A stretch of 43,733 nucleotides of DNA from an uncultured Reyranella sp. (GCF_945957355.1 NZ_CAMFKM010000026.1:1-43733); one strand, 5' to 3'; shown: positions 1-8,996, numbered from the stretch's first letter. Notes: generated by a model from the letters alone, not told the origin. A program made the numbers and translations.

Positions 1-923
1 AGACCGGCTCGATCCGGCGCGCGGCGACGCGGCTCAACCTCTCGCCCTCGGCGGTGAACCGGCAGATCCTGAACCTCGAGGCCGAGTACGGCGCGGCACT
101 GTTCGAGCGCCTGCCGCGCGGCATGCGGCTCACGCCCGCCGGCCAGATGGTGGTGGCGGAAGTCCAGCGCTGGCAGCACGACCATGCGCAGCTCGTGCAG
201 CATATCGGCCAGCTGCGCAGCATGGTGCGCGGCCACGCCTCGCTCGGCCTCATGGAAAGCTTCTCGCGCACCGTCGTATCGCGATTGATGAGCCATATGC
301 GCGAACGCCAGTCGCTGGTCTCGCTCGAGGTGCTGATGGGCGGCACGGCAGAGATCGTCGACCGGCTGGTCGCCGGGAAGCTCGACCTCGCCATCTGCTA
401 CGCCGTGCCGAAGCTCCCGGAGATCCGCGTGCTGGCGTCGATCCAGCCCAGCTCGGGAATCGTCGTGGCGCGGGACCACCCCTTGGCTGGCCGCAAGTCG
501 ATCCGGCTCGCGGAGTGCGCCAACTACAGTTTCGTCTTTCCCGATTCTTCGCTCACCTCGCGCCGCATCCTGGAAACCGCCCTGGAGCGCGCCAAGGTCC
601 ATTTCGCCGGCGTGGTCACGACCAATTCCGTCGAAGTGATGAAGATGCTGGTGCGCGAGCATCGCCAGATCGCGCTGCTCAGCCTGCCCGACATCGGAGC
701 GGACTTCGCCGACCGCGACCTCGTGCACATCCCGCTGGCAGACCGCCATGTCCGCGGCTCGCACCTGTCGCTGATCGCACCGCGCCACGCCAAGCCCTCT
801 CCGGTCGCTTCCATGCTGGCGGAATTCCTGCGCGAAGAATTGCAGGGCCTGCCGGCGCGCCGCGCCTGGACCGGCAGCCTGCGGGAAGTCGGCAGGACAA
901 AGGCGGGGCGCGCTCGCGCCTGA
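1..923 (+). CDS. LysR-family transcriptional regulator (5' partial)
   Basis: The reading frame is open from the window edge (first full codon at base 3), so the true start lies upstream. The visible N-terminus is the second half of a winged helix-turn-helix, including the recognition-helix region (LSPSAVNRQILNLE) and the wing (LFERLPRGMRLTPAG). The remaining 240 or so residues form a periplasmic-binding-protein-like effector domain, as in LysR regulators. The GTG at base 54 lies inside the helix-turn-helix and is not the start. About 306 residues are visible, close to full length for the family. The C-terminal tail is Arg/Ala-rich. The next gene on the same strand encodes a solute-binding protein, which could be its target, but LysR targets are usually divergent and the upstream side is not visible. 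Effector unknown. Confidence 0.93.
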   Translation, partial: TGSIRRAATRLNLSPSAVNRQILNLEAEYGAALFERLPRGMRLTPAGQMVVAEVQRWQHDHAQLVQHIGQLRSMVRGHASLGLMESFSRTVVSRLMSHMRERQSLVSLEVLMGGTAEIVDRLVAGKLDLAICYAVPKLPEIRVLASIQPSSGIVVARDHPLAGRKSIRLAECANYSFVFPDSSLTSRRILETALERAKVHFAGVVTTNSVEVMKMLVREHRQIALLSLPDIGADFADRDLVHIPLADRHVRGSHLSLIAPRHAKPSPVASMLAEFLREELQGLPARRAWTGSLREVGRTKAGRARA

Positions 924-1081
924 TGCGGGCCCGGCCCGACCGTACGAAAAAACCGCACACTCCGTCCCGAATCTAGCGCTTTTCAGCACCGCGGGGCGGC
1001 CTTCATGCTGATGGGCCGAAACGGGACCGCGTGCGTGGCATGACGCGTGCACCGCCGGCTTCCCAATCGAGGAACCTGTTG

Positions 1082-2674
1082 ATGACCCAATTCCGCTTCT
1101 GGTCGCTGGCCGCGCTCGCCGCCTCCACCTTTCTCGCCGCCCTGCCCGCGCAGGCGCAGACACAGGCCCAGACACTGGCCACGACCCTCAAAGTGGCCCC
1201 CGAGACGCTGAGCCGCGTCCTCGACCCGCATTTCACGACGTCGTTCACGACGCGCGACCTCGGCTACCTGATCTACGACACGCTGTTCGCGGTCGACGAC
1301 AAGTTCGAGCCCAAGCCGCAGATGGTCGAGCGCTACACGATCAGCCCCGACAAGCTCACCTACACCTTCGTGCTGCGGCCCGGCCTGAAGTGGCATGACG
1401 GCCAGCCGGTCACCGCGGCAGACTGCGTCGCCTCGATCCAGCGCTGGGGCTCGCGCGACAGCATGGGCCAGACCCTGGCGAAGTTCACGGCTGCGCTGGA
1501 GGCGGTCGACGCCAATACGATCAAGCTGGTGCTGAAGGAGCCCTACGGGCTGGTGCTCGACAGCCTGGCCAAGATTGGCGCGCCCGTGCCCTTCATGATG
1601 CCGGAGCGCATCGCCAAGACCCCCGGCAGCGAGCAGGTGAAGGAGATCGTCGGCTCCGGTCCCTACAAATTCCGCGCCGACCTGCATGAGCCCGGGGTCA
1701 AGATCGTCCTCGACAAGTTCACGGACTACAAGCCGCGCAGCGAGCCGCCCAACTGGGCCTCCGGCGCCAAGATCGCGAAGATGGACAGGGTCGAGATGCT
1801 GGGCATGCCGGATGCGCAGACCCAGGTGAGCGCCTTGATCCGCGGCGAGGTCGACTATCTCGAGAGGGTCCCCGCCGACCTGCTGCCGCTGTTCGACGCG
1901 AAATCCGGGGCGAAGGCGGAGGTCGTGAGCAAGTACGGCTTCCAGGCCATCATGCGCATGAACCACCTGCAGCCGCCGTTCGACAATCTCAAGGTAAGGC
2001 AGGCGATCGCCCGCGCCGTCGACCGGTCGATGTACGCCGCCGTCGTGGCCGGCGATCCCAAGTTTGCGACCGACTGCGCCGCGATCTTCGGCTGCGGCAT
2101 GCCCTACGAGAGCAAGGCCGGTATACCCTCGTTCGACATCGCGGCCGCCAAGGCGATGCTGAAGGAAGCCAACGTCGACATGTCCAAGCCGCTGGTGATG
2201 CTGCATGTCGCCAACGCGCCGGGCATCGCGGCGCTGGGCAACGTCACGCGCCAGGTGCTGGTCGATCTCGGTTTCAAGGTCGACATGGTGTCGATGGACT
2301 TCCAGACCTTCGCCACCCGCCGGCTCAACACCGGCCCGGTCGACAAGGGCGGCTGGAACCTCGCCCACACGACGAACTCGGTGCCCGACCAGGGCAATCC
2401 GCTCAGCAACCCGTTCCTCGTCGCCTCGGGCCCGCCCGCGTCCGCCTGGGGCTGGCCGAAGGACGAGAAGACCGAGGAGCTGCGGCTCAAGTTCGCCACG
2501 GCCCCTGACGAGGCCGCGCGCAAGACGATCGCGACCGAGATCCAGGCCCGCGCCTACGAGCAGGTGCTCTATCTGCCGCTGGCGCAGTTCACGACCCCTT
2601 CGGCCTGGCGCAACAACCTCGAAGGCGTGCTGAAGTCGCCGGTCATGCTGCTCTACAACATCGAGAAGAAGTGA
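1082..2674 (+). CDS. ABC transporter family 5 solute-binding protein
   Basis: Periplasmic substrate-capture subunit of a peptide/nickel/opine-type ABC importer (SBP_bac_5 family), 530 residues. The start is set at ATG 1082 because GAGGA (1069-1073) lies 8 bases upstream and the protein then begins with a normal Sec signal peptide (basic MTQFRFW, hydrophobic LAALAASTF, cleavage near AQA-QT at about residue 24). An in-frame ATG at 1031 would put 17 polar residues before the signal. Family features include YDTLFAVDD near the N-terminus and LKWHDGQPVTAADC. No permease or ATPase gene follows in the window. The stop is next to an adenosine-deaminase-like gene that shares its Shine-Dalgarno region, so the pair is probably co-transcribed and a nucleoside or nucleoside-peptide ligand is possible. 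The ligand cannot be read from sequence. Confidence 0.93.
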   Translation: MTQFRFWSLAALAASTFLAALPAQAQTQAQTLATTLKVAPETLSRVLDPHFTTSFTTRDLGYLIYDTLFAVDDKFEPKPQMVERYTISPDKLTYTFVLRPGLKWHDGQPVTAADCVASIQRWGSRDSMGQTLAKFTAALEAVDANTIKLVLKEPYGLVLDSLAKIGAPVPFMMPERIAKTPGSEQVKEIVGSGPYKFRADLHEPGVKIVLDKFTDYKPRSEPPNWASGAKIAKMDRVEMLGMPDAQTQVSALIRGEVDYLERVPADLLPLFDAKSGAKAEVVSKYGFQAIMRMNHLQPPFDNLKVRQAIARAVDRSMYAAVVAGDPKFATDCAAIFGCGMPYESKAGIPSFDIAAAKAMLKEANVDMSKPLVMLHVANAPGIAALGNVTRQVLVDLGFKVDMVSMDFQTFATRRLNTGPVDKGGWNLAHTTNSVPDQGNPLSNPFLVASGPPASAWGWPKDEKTEELRLKFATAPDEAARKTIATEIQARAYEQVLYLPLAQFTTPSAWRNNLEGVLKSPVMLLYNIEKK

Positions 2675-2685
2675 GGATCGCCCCG

Positions 2686-3753
2686 ATGGCGAAAGCGGTA
2701 GCCGACGATTACCTGCGGCGCATTCCCAAAGCCGAGCTGCACTGCCATCTCGCCGGTACCCTGCGCGCGACGACCGTGGCGGAGCTGGCGAAGAAATACG
2801 GCCTGCCGCTGCCGCGGCCGGCCGAGCAGCTCTACCAATGGCCGAACTTCGACGGGTTCCTCGAGATCCTGCGCCTCTCCGCGCTGGTGCTGCGCACGCC
2901 GGAGGATTTCAGCCGCGCGGTCTACGAATACTGCGAGGATGCCGCGCGCGACGGCAACCTGCGGCACGTCGAGTTCTTCTTCAATCCCGACTACTTCTAC
3001 CCGAACGGCATCGACTATCCGTCGATGGTGGGCGGCATGGCCGATGGAATCGAGCGCGTCGGACGCGACTTCGGCATCTCCGCCCGGCTCATCTGCTGCA
3101 TCGACCGCTCGATCAACTCGCCCGCGCAGGCCGTCGAGATCGTGGAGACGGCGCTCGCCCATCGCCATGAGCTGGTGATCGGCATCGGGCTGGACGGCAA
3201 TGAGAGCGTCGGCCCGCCCGCGATCTTCGCCGAAGCCTATGCATTGGCGCGCAAGGGCGGGCTGCGTTGCACCGCGCATTGCTGCGAGGATTATCTCACG
3301 CCGCTGGAAGCGCCGCCGACCAACTACCTGATCTGCCGCGACGTGCTGCGCTGCGACCGCATCGACCACGGCTACAACATGCTGGCGTCGAACTTCGTGA
3401 TGAGCGAGGCGCGCAAGGACGGGCTCTACTTCACGCCCTGCGCCTGGACCAGCCTGCTGCACAACCGCCCGCACCGGCCGCAGCGCATCCGCCGCATGGT
3501 CGAGGCCGGATTGAACGTCACCATCAACACCGACGATCCGGCGATGTTCGGCACCAATCTCGGCCACGGCTTCACGACCCTGTTCGAGACGATCGGCTGG
3601 GGGCCCGACAAGGCCCGCCTGTTCAGCCTGAATTCGCTCGAAGGCTCGTGGCTGGACGAGAGCGACAAGGCGCGGATGCGCATCGACTTCCGCCGCCAGA
3701 TCGCCGCCCTGGACAAGGAGTTCGGCTACGAGAACAAGGCGATGCCGGTTTAG
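2686..3753 (+). CDS. Adenosine deaminase-like metal-dependent hydrolase
   Basis: Amidohydrolase-superfamily deaminase, 355 residues, expected to remove ammonia from adenosine or a related aminopurine using one zinc ion. All catalytic elements are visible in order: the HxH metal pair (HCHLAG, near residue 19), the His and proton-relay Glu (HCCED in place of the usual HAGE), the His of RIDHG, and the metal Asp of NTDDPAMF. ATG 2686 is chosen because GAGGA (2673-2677) sits 8 bases upstream; a GTG at 2671 overlapping the previous stop would leave no ribosome site. Coupling to the solute-binding gene suggests salvage of an imported compound. HLAG for HLDG and HCCE for HAGE set it apart from canonical adenosine deaminases, so adenine, methyladenosine or aminodeoxyfutalosine substrates remain possible. 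Confidence 0.88.
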   Translation: MAKAVADDYLRRIPKAELHCHLAGTLRATTVAELAKKYGLPLPRPAEQLYQWPNFDGFLEILRLSALVLRTPEDFSRAVYEYCEDAARDGNLRHVEFFFNPDYFYPNGIDYPSMVGGMADGIERVGRDFGISARLICCIDRSINSPAQAVEIVETALAHRHELVIGIGLDGNESVGPPAIFAEAYALARKGGLRCTAHCCEDYLTPLEAPPTNYLICRDVLRCDRIDHGYNMLASNFVMSEARKDGLYFTPCAWTSLLHNRPHRPQRIRRMVEAGLNVTINTDDPAMFGTNLGHGFTTLFETIGWGPDKARLFSLNSLEGSWLDESDKARMRIDFRRQIAALDKEFGYENKAMPV

Positions 3754-3771
3754 CCGTCCCGCGTTGAAGGC

Positions 3772-3802
3772 CCTCTCCGCGCGCGCCAGCGTGGCGGAGA
3801 GG
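3772..3802. terminator. Bidirectional hairpin between convergent genes
   Basis: Perfect 9-base arms, CCTCTCCGC (3772-3780) and GCGGAGAGG (3794-3802), flank a 13-base loop between the ends of the deaminase gene and msrA. There is no U-tract on either strand, so this is a strong stem-loop in a terminator position rather than a classic intrinsic terminator. Confidence 0.5.
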
Positions 3803-3804
3803 AG

Positions 3805-4470
3805 CTATGATGCCGCCGCGACGCCCAGCCCGATGGGGCACGACACGCCGGTGCCGCCCAGGCCGCAATAGCCGCCGGGGTTCTTGGCGAGATACTGCTG
3901 GTGATAGTCCTCGGCGTAGAAGAACGCCGGGGCCTCGACGATCTCGGTCGTGATCGCGCCGTAGCCCTTCCGCGCGAGTTCCTTCTGGAAGATCGCGCGC
4001 GACGCCTGGGCCTGCGTCTTCTGCGCCTCCGAAAAGGTGTAGAGGCCCGAGCGATACTGCGTGCCGACATCGTTGCCCTGGCGCATGCCCTGGGTCGGGT
4101 CGTGGCTCTCCCAGAACAGACGCAGCAGCGCCTCGTAGGATGTCTTCGCCGGGTCGAACCACACCATCACCACCTCGTTGTGGCCGGTATAGCCGGAGCA
4201 GACTTCCTCGTAGGTCGGGTGGGGCGTGAGGCCCGCGGCATAGCCGACGGCGGTCGCGTAGACGCCCGGCGCCTCCCAGAACACGCGCTCGGCGCCCCAG
4301 AAGCAGCCCAGGCCGAACATCGCCTGCTCGAGGCCTTCGGGAAAAGGTGGCTGGATGCGGTTGCCGTTGACGTAGTGCATGACGGGAATCTCGAAGTCCG
4401 GCGACGGGCGGCCCGGCAGGGCCCGGTCGGCGGTCGGGATCTCGGTCTTCCGGCGCAAAATCCGCCACAT
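3805..4470 (-). CDS. msrA: Peptide methionine-(S)-sulfoxide reductase
   Basis: Reduces methionine-S-sulfoxide in proteins, with thioredoxin as usual reductant. 221 residues. The catalytic motif GCFWGAE carries Cys56. Other family blocks are GYAAGLTPHPTYEEV, the GHNEVV segment and GNDVGTQYRSGLY. Two further cysteines at about 202 and 211, in a Gly-rich C-terminus (CGLGGTGVSC), are in the position of resolving cysteines. The start at 4470 is supported by AGGAG about 7 bases upstream; the open frame extends further but encodes nothing family-like. No MsrB domain is fused. It is transcribed divergently from the MAPEG gene across about 80 bases and converges on the deaminase gene. Confidence 0.97.
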   Translation of the reverse strand: MWRILRRKTEIPTADRALPGRPSPDFEIPVMHYVNGNRIQPPFPEGLEQAMFGLGCFWGAERVFWEAPGVYATAVGYAAGLTPHPTYEEVCSGYTGHNEVVMVWFDPAKTSYEALLRLFWESHDPTQGMRQGNDVGTQYRSGLYTFSEAQKTQAQASRAIFQKELARKGYGAITTEIVEAPAFFYAEDYHQQYLAKNPGGYCGLGGTGVSCPIGLGVAAAS

Positions 4471-4551
4471 GGCGCGGCTCCTCTCGCTATCGGTCGCTGG
4501 CTTCGGGTCAATATGATCATAGAATGCCGCCAAATCGAGGGGAGGCCGCCA

Positions 4552-4938
4552 ATGCCCGTCTTTTACGTCTGCGCCGGGCTGCTGGGCCTGCTGGCGGCTG
4601 CTCTGACCGTGCATGTCGGCCTGATGCGCGGCCGCAAGCGGATCAACCTGGGGGACGGCGGCGACGCCGAAATGCAGGCGGCGGTGCGGGCGCACGGCAA
4701 CCTGATGGAGTTCGCGCCTCTCACTTTGCTGACGATCTATATGGCGAGCGACTTCTACGGCTTCCGCATGGTCGCGGCCCTGTCGGTGGCGCTGCTGGTC
4801 GCGCGCGTCCTGCATGCCGGCGGGATGCTGGGCCTGGTCCCGAAGGGCCGCCTGATGGGGACGGTGGCCTCCTGCATCGTCCTGGGCATCGCCTCGATCC
4901 TGCTGGCGATCGCCGGCCTCGGTCTCAAGCAGTACTGA
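4552..4938 (+). CDS. MAPEG-family membrane protein
   Basis: Small integral membrane protein, 128 residues, of the MAPEG family (membrane-associated proteins in eicosanoid and glutathione metabolism). The signature region RAHGNLMEFAPLTLL matches the family's conserved R-x-H-x-N...E segment between the first two helices. Hydrophobicity gives about four membrane helices: near residues 2-20, 48-66, 69-90 and 104-124. GGGGAGG about 8 bases before ATG 4552 fixes the start. Bacterial members may bind glutathione, but no substrate is inferable here. It heads a same-strand run with the acyltransferase (23-base gap) and the YihY-like gene, so the three are probably one membrane-related transcript. Confidence 0.88.
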   Translation: MPVFYVCAGLLGLLAAALTVHVGLMRGRKRINLGDGGDAEMQAAVRAHGNLMEFAPLTLLTIYMASDFYGFRMVAALSVALLVARVLHAGGMLGLVPKGRLMGTVASCIVLGIASILLAIAGLGLKQY

Positions 4939-4961
4939 CGGGGATCCGCGGGAAGAAGGAC

Positions 4962-6380
4962 ATGGGCGAGCCCGTCACCCTCCCGCTCTGGCTGTTCGTC
5001 GCCATCGCAGCCTTCGCGCTGTGGTCGCTGCTCGACCGGCTGCTGATCCCGAGCGGCCGCTGGTTCCTGCGGCGACGACTCAACCGGCTGATCGACAGGG
5101 TCAACCGCCGCCTCGCCGTCGAGATCAAGCCGTTCCAGCTCACCAAGCGGCAGGTCCTGATCGACCGCCTGATCTACGACCCGCAGGTCGTGGCCGCCGC
5201 CAACGAACATGCGCGCACCCACGACGTGCCGCGCGAGGTGGCGATGACGGAAGTCCATCGCTACGCGCGCGAGATCGTGCCGACCTTCAACGCCTACGTC
5301 TATTTCCGGGTCGGCTATTCGATCGCCCGCACCGTCGCGCGGTTTCTCTATCGCGTGCGCCTGGGCTATGCCGACGAGCGCACCCTGGCCGGCGTGTCGC
5401 CCGACACGACCGTGGTGTTCGTGATGAACCACCGCAGCAACATGGACTACGTGCTGGTGGCGTTCCTCGCGGCCGAGCGCACCGCGCTGTCCTACGCCGT
5501 CGGCGAGTGGGCGCGGATCTGGCCGCTGCAGCAGCTCATCCGGTCGATGGGCGCCTACTTCGTGCGCCGCAATTCCGACAGCCCGATCTACCGGCGGGTG
5601 CTCGAGCGCTACGTCCACATGGCGACAGAAGCCGGTGTCGCCCAGGCGATGTATCCCGAAGGCGGCCTGTCACGCGACGGCCGCCTGCGTGAGCCCAAGC
5701 TCGGCCTGTTCGATTACATGCTGAAATCCTTCGATCCCAGGGGCACGCACGACATCGTCTTCGTGCCGGTGGCACTGAACTACGACCGCGTGCTGGAGGA
5801 CCGGACCCTGCTGCGCTCGCTCGACCGCGAGGCGGGCCGGCGCAGCGCCTGGTTCGCCATGCGCACGGCGCTGATCTTCTGGGCGAGCCAGCTCGGGCTG
5901 ATGCTGCGGGGGCAATGGCACCGCTTCGGCTATGCCTGCGTGAATTTCGGCGGGCCCATCTCGGCACGCGACTGGCTGGCCGCCCATGGGGGGCCGAATG
6001 GCGGCGACCTGCGCCCGCTCGGCAAGGAGCAGCGCTTCGAGGTGATCGGCCGGCTGGCAAACGACGTGATGGGCGAGATCGCCCGCCTCGTCCCCGTCCT
6101 GCCCGTGTCGCTGATGGCGACGATCCTGCTCGAAGCCGAGGGTCCGCTCGACGAACTGGAACTCAAGGTCCGGGCCTCCGACCTGATCGTGCATTTCGAG
6201 GCGCGCGGGGCGAAGCTCTACCTGCCGCGGGGCGACCGCGACTATGCCTTCCATGTCGGCCTGCGCATGCTGTCGCTGCGCCGTCTGGTAGAAGAGAGCG
6301 GCGCGGGACTGTTCTCGGTCGTGGCAACCGAACGGCCGGTCCTCGCGTATTATGCCAACGCCATCGCCCATCTGCGCTGA
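4962..6380 (+). CDS. PlsB-like glycerol-3-phosphate/lysophospholipid acyltransferase
   Basis: 472-residue membrane-associated acyltransferase that should move an acyl chain onto glycerol-3-phosphate or a lysophospholipid. The catalytic HX4D motif is HRSNMD (His157-Asp162) after a hydrophobic strand. Substrate-binding blocks GAYFVRR (197-203) and YPEGGLSRDG (231-240) follow at the usual spacing. An N-terminal membrane helix (about 8-28) is present. It is much shorter than E. coli PlsB (about 800 residues) but longer than PlsC, which fits the PlsB-like proteins of alphaproteobacteria. GAAGAAGGA precedes ATG 4962. The C-terminal 150 residues are not a domain I recognise. The YihY-family gene starts 3 bases after the stop. 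Confidence 0.85.
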   Translation: MGEPVTLPLWLFVAIAAFALWSLLDRLLIPSGRWFLRRRLNRLIDRVNRRLAVEIKPFQLTKRQVLIDRLIYDPQVVAAANEHARTHDVPREVAMTEVHRYAREIVPTFNAYVYFRVGYSIARTVARFLYRVRLGYADERTLAGVSPDTTVVFVMNHRSNMDYVLVAFLAAERTALSYAVGEWARIWPLQQLIRSMGAYFVRRNSDSPIYRRVLERYVHMATEAGVAQAMYPEGGLSRDGRLREPKLGLFDYMLKSFDPRGTHDIVFVPVALNYDRVLEDRTLLRSLDREAGRRSAWFAMRTALIFWASQLGLMLRGQWHRFGYACVNFGGPISARDWLAAHGGPNGGDLRPLGKEQRFEVIGRLANDVMGEIARLVPVLPVSLMATILLEAEGPLDELELKVRASDLIVHFEARGAKLYLPRGDRDYAFHVGLRMLSLRRLVEESGAGLFSVVATERPVLAYYANAIAHLR

Positions 6381-6383
6381 CCC

Positions 6384-7253
6384 ATGATCCAAACGCTCTG
6401 GCGTATCGCCTACGAGGCCGGCTACGGCTACTTCGCGAACCGGCTCTCCACCTCGGCCGCGGCGATGGCGTTCTATACGATGTTCGCGCTGGGCCCGATC
6501 ATGATCTTCACGATCGCCATCGCCGAGCCGTTCGTCGGCAGGTTCATGGCGCAGGAGGCGATCTTCGATGCGCTCGGCACCGTCGTGGCGCAGGACCATT
6601 TGCGCACCATCCGCCGCTTCGCCTCGGAGGACCTGTTCCGCGGCGGCGGCATCGCCGCCCTCGCCGGTGCGGCCGTGCTACTCTACACCGGCACCCGCGT
6701 CTTCGTGGAACTGGACGACGGAATCGACGCGATCTGGCGCGACAGCAAGGGCCCGACGGTCCATCCGGTCCTGGCCAGCCTGAAGTCGCGACTGCTCGCC
6801 GTGCTGCTGATGATCGTGCTGGGCGTCCTGTTGATCGTCGTGATCCTGTCGAGCGTGCTGATTTCAGCCTATGCCGGCGTGCTCGAACGGTTTCCCATCC
6901 TGGGCGTCTGGATCGGCCCGGCGATCTCGACCTCGGTGCACTACGGCCTGCTCTCGGGCTTCTTCACGCTGATCTACAAGTGGCTGCCGACGGGCCGCGT
7001 GCCCTGGCGCTACGCGCTGATCGGCGGCCTGGTGAACGCCCTGCTCTTCGCGGCCGGCAACCGCGCCCTGGTCTTCTATTTCGAGGTGACCCAGCTCACC
7101 TCGGCGTTCGGCGCCACCGCGGGCTTCGCCGCCATCATGGTCTGGATGTACTGGACCTCGCTCACCATCCTGATCGGCGCCCAGGTCGGACGCGCGACGC
7201 GCGACGTGCTGATCGACAATCGCGCGCGCGAGATGGTGGAGGGGGATTTATAG
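6384..7253 (+). CDS. YihY/BrkB-family inner membrane protein
   Basis: 289-residue polytopic protein of the YihY/virulence factor BrkB family (once misnamed ribonuclease BN). The N-terminal block AAAMAFYTMFALGP is the family hallmark (SAAAlAfytlfsLaP type). About six helices are expected, near residues 27-52, 82-105, 135-162, 175-200, 208-232 and 238-262. The biochemical role of the family is not settled. It begins 3 bases after the acyltransferase stop, which indicates translational coupling and perhaps a shared envelope-lipid role. Paired hairpins follow the stop. Confidence 0.92.
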   Translation: MIQTLWRIAYEAGYGYFANRLSTSAAAMAFYTMFALGPIMIFTIAIAEPFVGRFMAQEAIFDALGTVVAQDHLRTIRRFASEDLFRGGGIAALAGAAVLLYTGTRVFVELDDGIDAIWRDSKGPTVHPVLASLKSRLLAVLLMIVLGVLLIVVILSSVLISAYAGVLERFPILGVWIGPAISTSVHYGLLSGFFTLIYKWLPTGRVPWRYALIGGLVNALLFAAGNRALVFYFEVTQLTSAFGATAGFAAIMVWMYWTSLTILIGAQVGRATRDVLIDNRAREMVEGDL

Positions 7254-7297
7254 CGCATTCATATGCGCTGGCGGGCGGCAGCGCGTGTGAACGCGCT
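7252..7297. terminator. Two short hairpins in a convergent gap
   Basis: Hairpin one has arms AGCGCAT (7252-7258) and ATGCGCT (7263-7269). Hairpin two has arms AGCGCG (7280-7285) and CGCGCT (7292-7297). They overlap the stop codons of the YihY-like gene (+) and the reductase gene (-). No U-tract follows, so their role as a bidirectional terminator is inferred from position. Confidence 0.4.
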
Positions 7298-8291
7298 AGA
7301 ACATGGTGGCAAGCACCCGGTCCGGCGGCTTGTGGCCGTCGGCGAAGGTCTTGATGTTGATCAGGACCTTCTCGCCCATCTCGATGCGGCCCTCGAGCGT
7401 GGCCGAGCCCATGTGCGGCAGCAGGACCACGCGATCCATTTCGAGCAGCTTCGGGTTCACCTGCGGCTCGTTCTCGTAGACGTCGAGTCCGGCGCTGGCC
7501 ATTTCGCCCGCCTTCAGCATGCGCACCATCGCGTTCTCGTCGATCACCTCGCCGCGCGCGGTGTTCACGAGGATCGATGTCGGCTTCATCAGCTTGAGAC
7601 GGCGGGCCGAGAGAAGGTGGAACGTCGCGGGCGTGTGCGGGCAGTTCACCGACACGATATCCATGCGCGCCAGCATCTGGTCGAGGCTTTCCCAATAGGT
7701 CGCCTCGAGCTCGCGCTCGAGCTCGCCGTGGACGCGCTTGCGGTTGTGATAGTGGATGGCGAGGCCGAAGCCGCGCGCGCGGCGCGCCAGCGCCTGGCCG
7801 ATGCGGCCCATGCCGACGATGCCCAGGCGCTTGCCCTGCAGGCGGGCGCCCAGCATCGAGGTCGGGCTCCAGCCGGACCACTTGCCGCTGCGCACCAGCC
7901 GCTCGCCTTCACCCACGCGACGCGCCGTGGCCAGGACCAGCGCCATGGCCATGTCGGCCGTATCTTCGGTCAGCACGCCCGGCGTGTTGGTGACGGTGAT
8001 GCCGCGCTGGCGGGCAGTGTCGAGATCGATGTGGTCGACGCCGGTGCCGAACGAGGCGATCAGCTTCAGCCGGGGCCCCGCCTGCGACAGCACGCGGGCG
8101 TCGATGCGGTCGGTCACCGTGGGCACCAGCACGTCGGCCGTCTTCACGGCGTCGATGAGCTGCGGGCCGGTCATCGGCTTGTCGTCGGCGTTGAGGCGCG
8201 TATCGAACAGCTCCATCAGACGCGTCTCGATGGCGTCGGGAAGCTTTCGGGTGACGATCACCAGCGGCTTGTTCTTGGGAGTGGACGGCAT
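7296..8291 (-). CDS. D-2-hydroxyacid dehydrogenase (glyoxylate/hydroxypyruvate reductase type)
   Basis: 331-residue NAD(P)-dependent D-isomer-specific 2-hydroxyacid dehydrogenase. The Rossmann dinucleotide motif is GIVGMGRIGQA (157-167). The catalytic triad is visible as Arg246 (NTARGEVID), Glu275 (YENEP) and His293 (LPHMGSAT). Basic residues at 184-186 (NRKR), after the second beta strand of the nucleotide domain, favour NADPH. The whole protein resembles GyaR-like glyoxylate reductases more than SerA, since it lacks ACT or extra C-terminal domains. Start ATG 8291; no strong ribosome site is seen. It is divergent from the SH3 gene across 162 bases, which probably hold promoters for both. Confidence 0.92.
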   Translation of the reverse strand: MPSTPKNKPLVIVTRKLPDAIETRLMELFDTRLNADDKPMTGPQLIDAVKTADVLVPTVTDRIDARVLSQAGPRLKLIASFGTGVDHIDLDTARQRGITVTNTPGVLTEDTADMAMALVLATARRVGEGERLVRSGKWSGWSPTSMLGARLQGKRLGIVGMGRIGQALARRARGFGLAIHYHNRKRVHGELERELEATYWESLDQMLARMDIVSVNCPHTPATFHLLSARRLKLMKPTSILVNTARGEVIDENAMVRMLKAGEMASAGLDVYENEPQVNPKLLEMDRVVLLPHMGSATLEGRIEMGEKVLINIKTFADGHKPPDRVLATMF

Positions 8292-8453
8292 GTGAAATTG
8301 GGACCGGCGCTGGCTCGAGACAGGGACTAAGCCCGATTAGCAAGTCCGCGCGCATTTTGTCCAGCAAACCGCCCCATCCGATCACATGCCGGAAAGTCGC
8401 GCCTTTTCAGCTACTTGTCGCTCCATTTGAAGAATTCAGGTATATAGGGGCCA

Positions 8454-8996
8454 ATGGGAATTCGATCGTCGGCCCTGCTTTGCGCCTTCTCCGTAGCTCT
8501 GGCGGCGGTTTCCCTGCCCCAGGCCGGCGGCAATGCAGCCCTCGCCGCCCCCGACAAACCGACCAGCACCCAGCGCAAGGGCTCCGGCCTCCCCATTCCG
8601 CGCTTCGCTTCCCTGCGCTCCGACGAGGTCAACGTCCGCACCGGACCGGGCTCGCGCTATCCGATCGACTGGATGTTCAAGCGCAAGGCCATGCCGGTCG
8701 AGATCGTCGCCGAGTACGAAAACTGGCGCAAGATTCGCGACTGGCAGGGGGCGAGCGGTTGGGTCCACCAGAGCCTGCTGACCGGCAAGCGCAGCTTCAT
8801 CGTCGCCGCGAAGACCGCCAGCCTCCACAAGACGCCGGCGGCGTCGGCCGAGGTCGTGGCGAAGCTCGAGCCCGAGGTGATGGGCGAGATCCGCTCCTGC
8901 GCCGGCGACTGGTGCCGGGTCAGGGTTTCGGGCGTCAGCGGCTGGATCGAGCGGAGCGGCATGTGGGGCGTCTACAAATCCGAGCCGATCAACTAG
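8454..8996 (+). CDS. Secreted SH3-domain protein
   Basis: 180 residues. A signal peptide (about 1-31, ending AALA-AP) is followed by two bacterial SH3-like units. The first is near 50-105, with the typical VNVRTGPGSRYPIDWMF entry; the second is near 110-175, with ASLHKTPAASAEVVAKLEP and WCRVRVSGVSGWIERSGMWG. Such proteins are periplasmic and may bind peptidoglycan or protein partners; no catalytic residues are seen. AGGGG lies only 3 bases before ATG 8454, and TATATA (8441-8446) lies just upstream of it, so a short or near-leaderless transcript is possible. Two TonB-like genes follow on the same strand after 35 bases. Confidence 0.88.
   Translation: MGIRSSALLCAFSVALAAVSLPQAGGNAALAAPDKPTSTQRKGSGLPIPRFASLRSDEVNVRTGPGSRYPIDWMFKRKAMPVEIVAEYENWRKIRDWQGASGWVHQSLLTGKRSFIVAAKTASLHKTPAASAEVVAKLEPEVMGEIRSCAGDWCRVRVSGVSGWIERSGMWGVYKSEPIN

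Noticed and set aside
983..2368. 461-codon open frame opposite the solute-binding gene
   Set aside because: The product is low-complexity and His/Arg/Asp-rich with no family pattern. It is the antisense shadow expected in GC-rich DNA; the plus-strand gene has a signal peptide and ribosome site.
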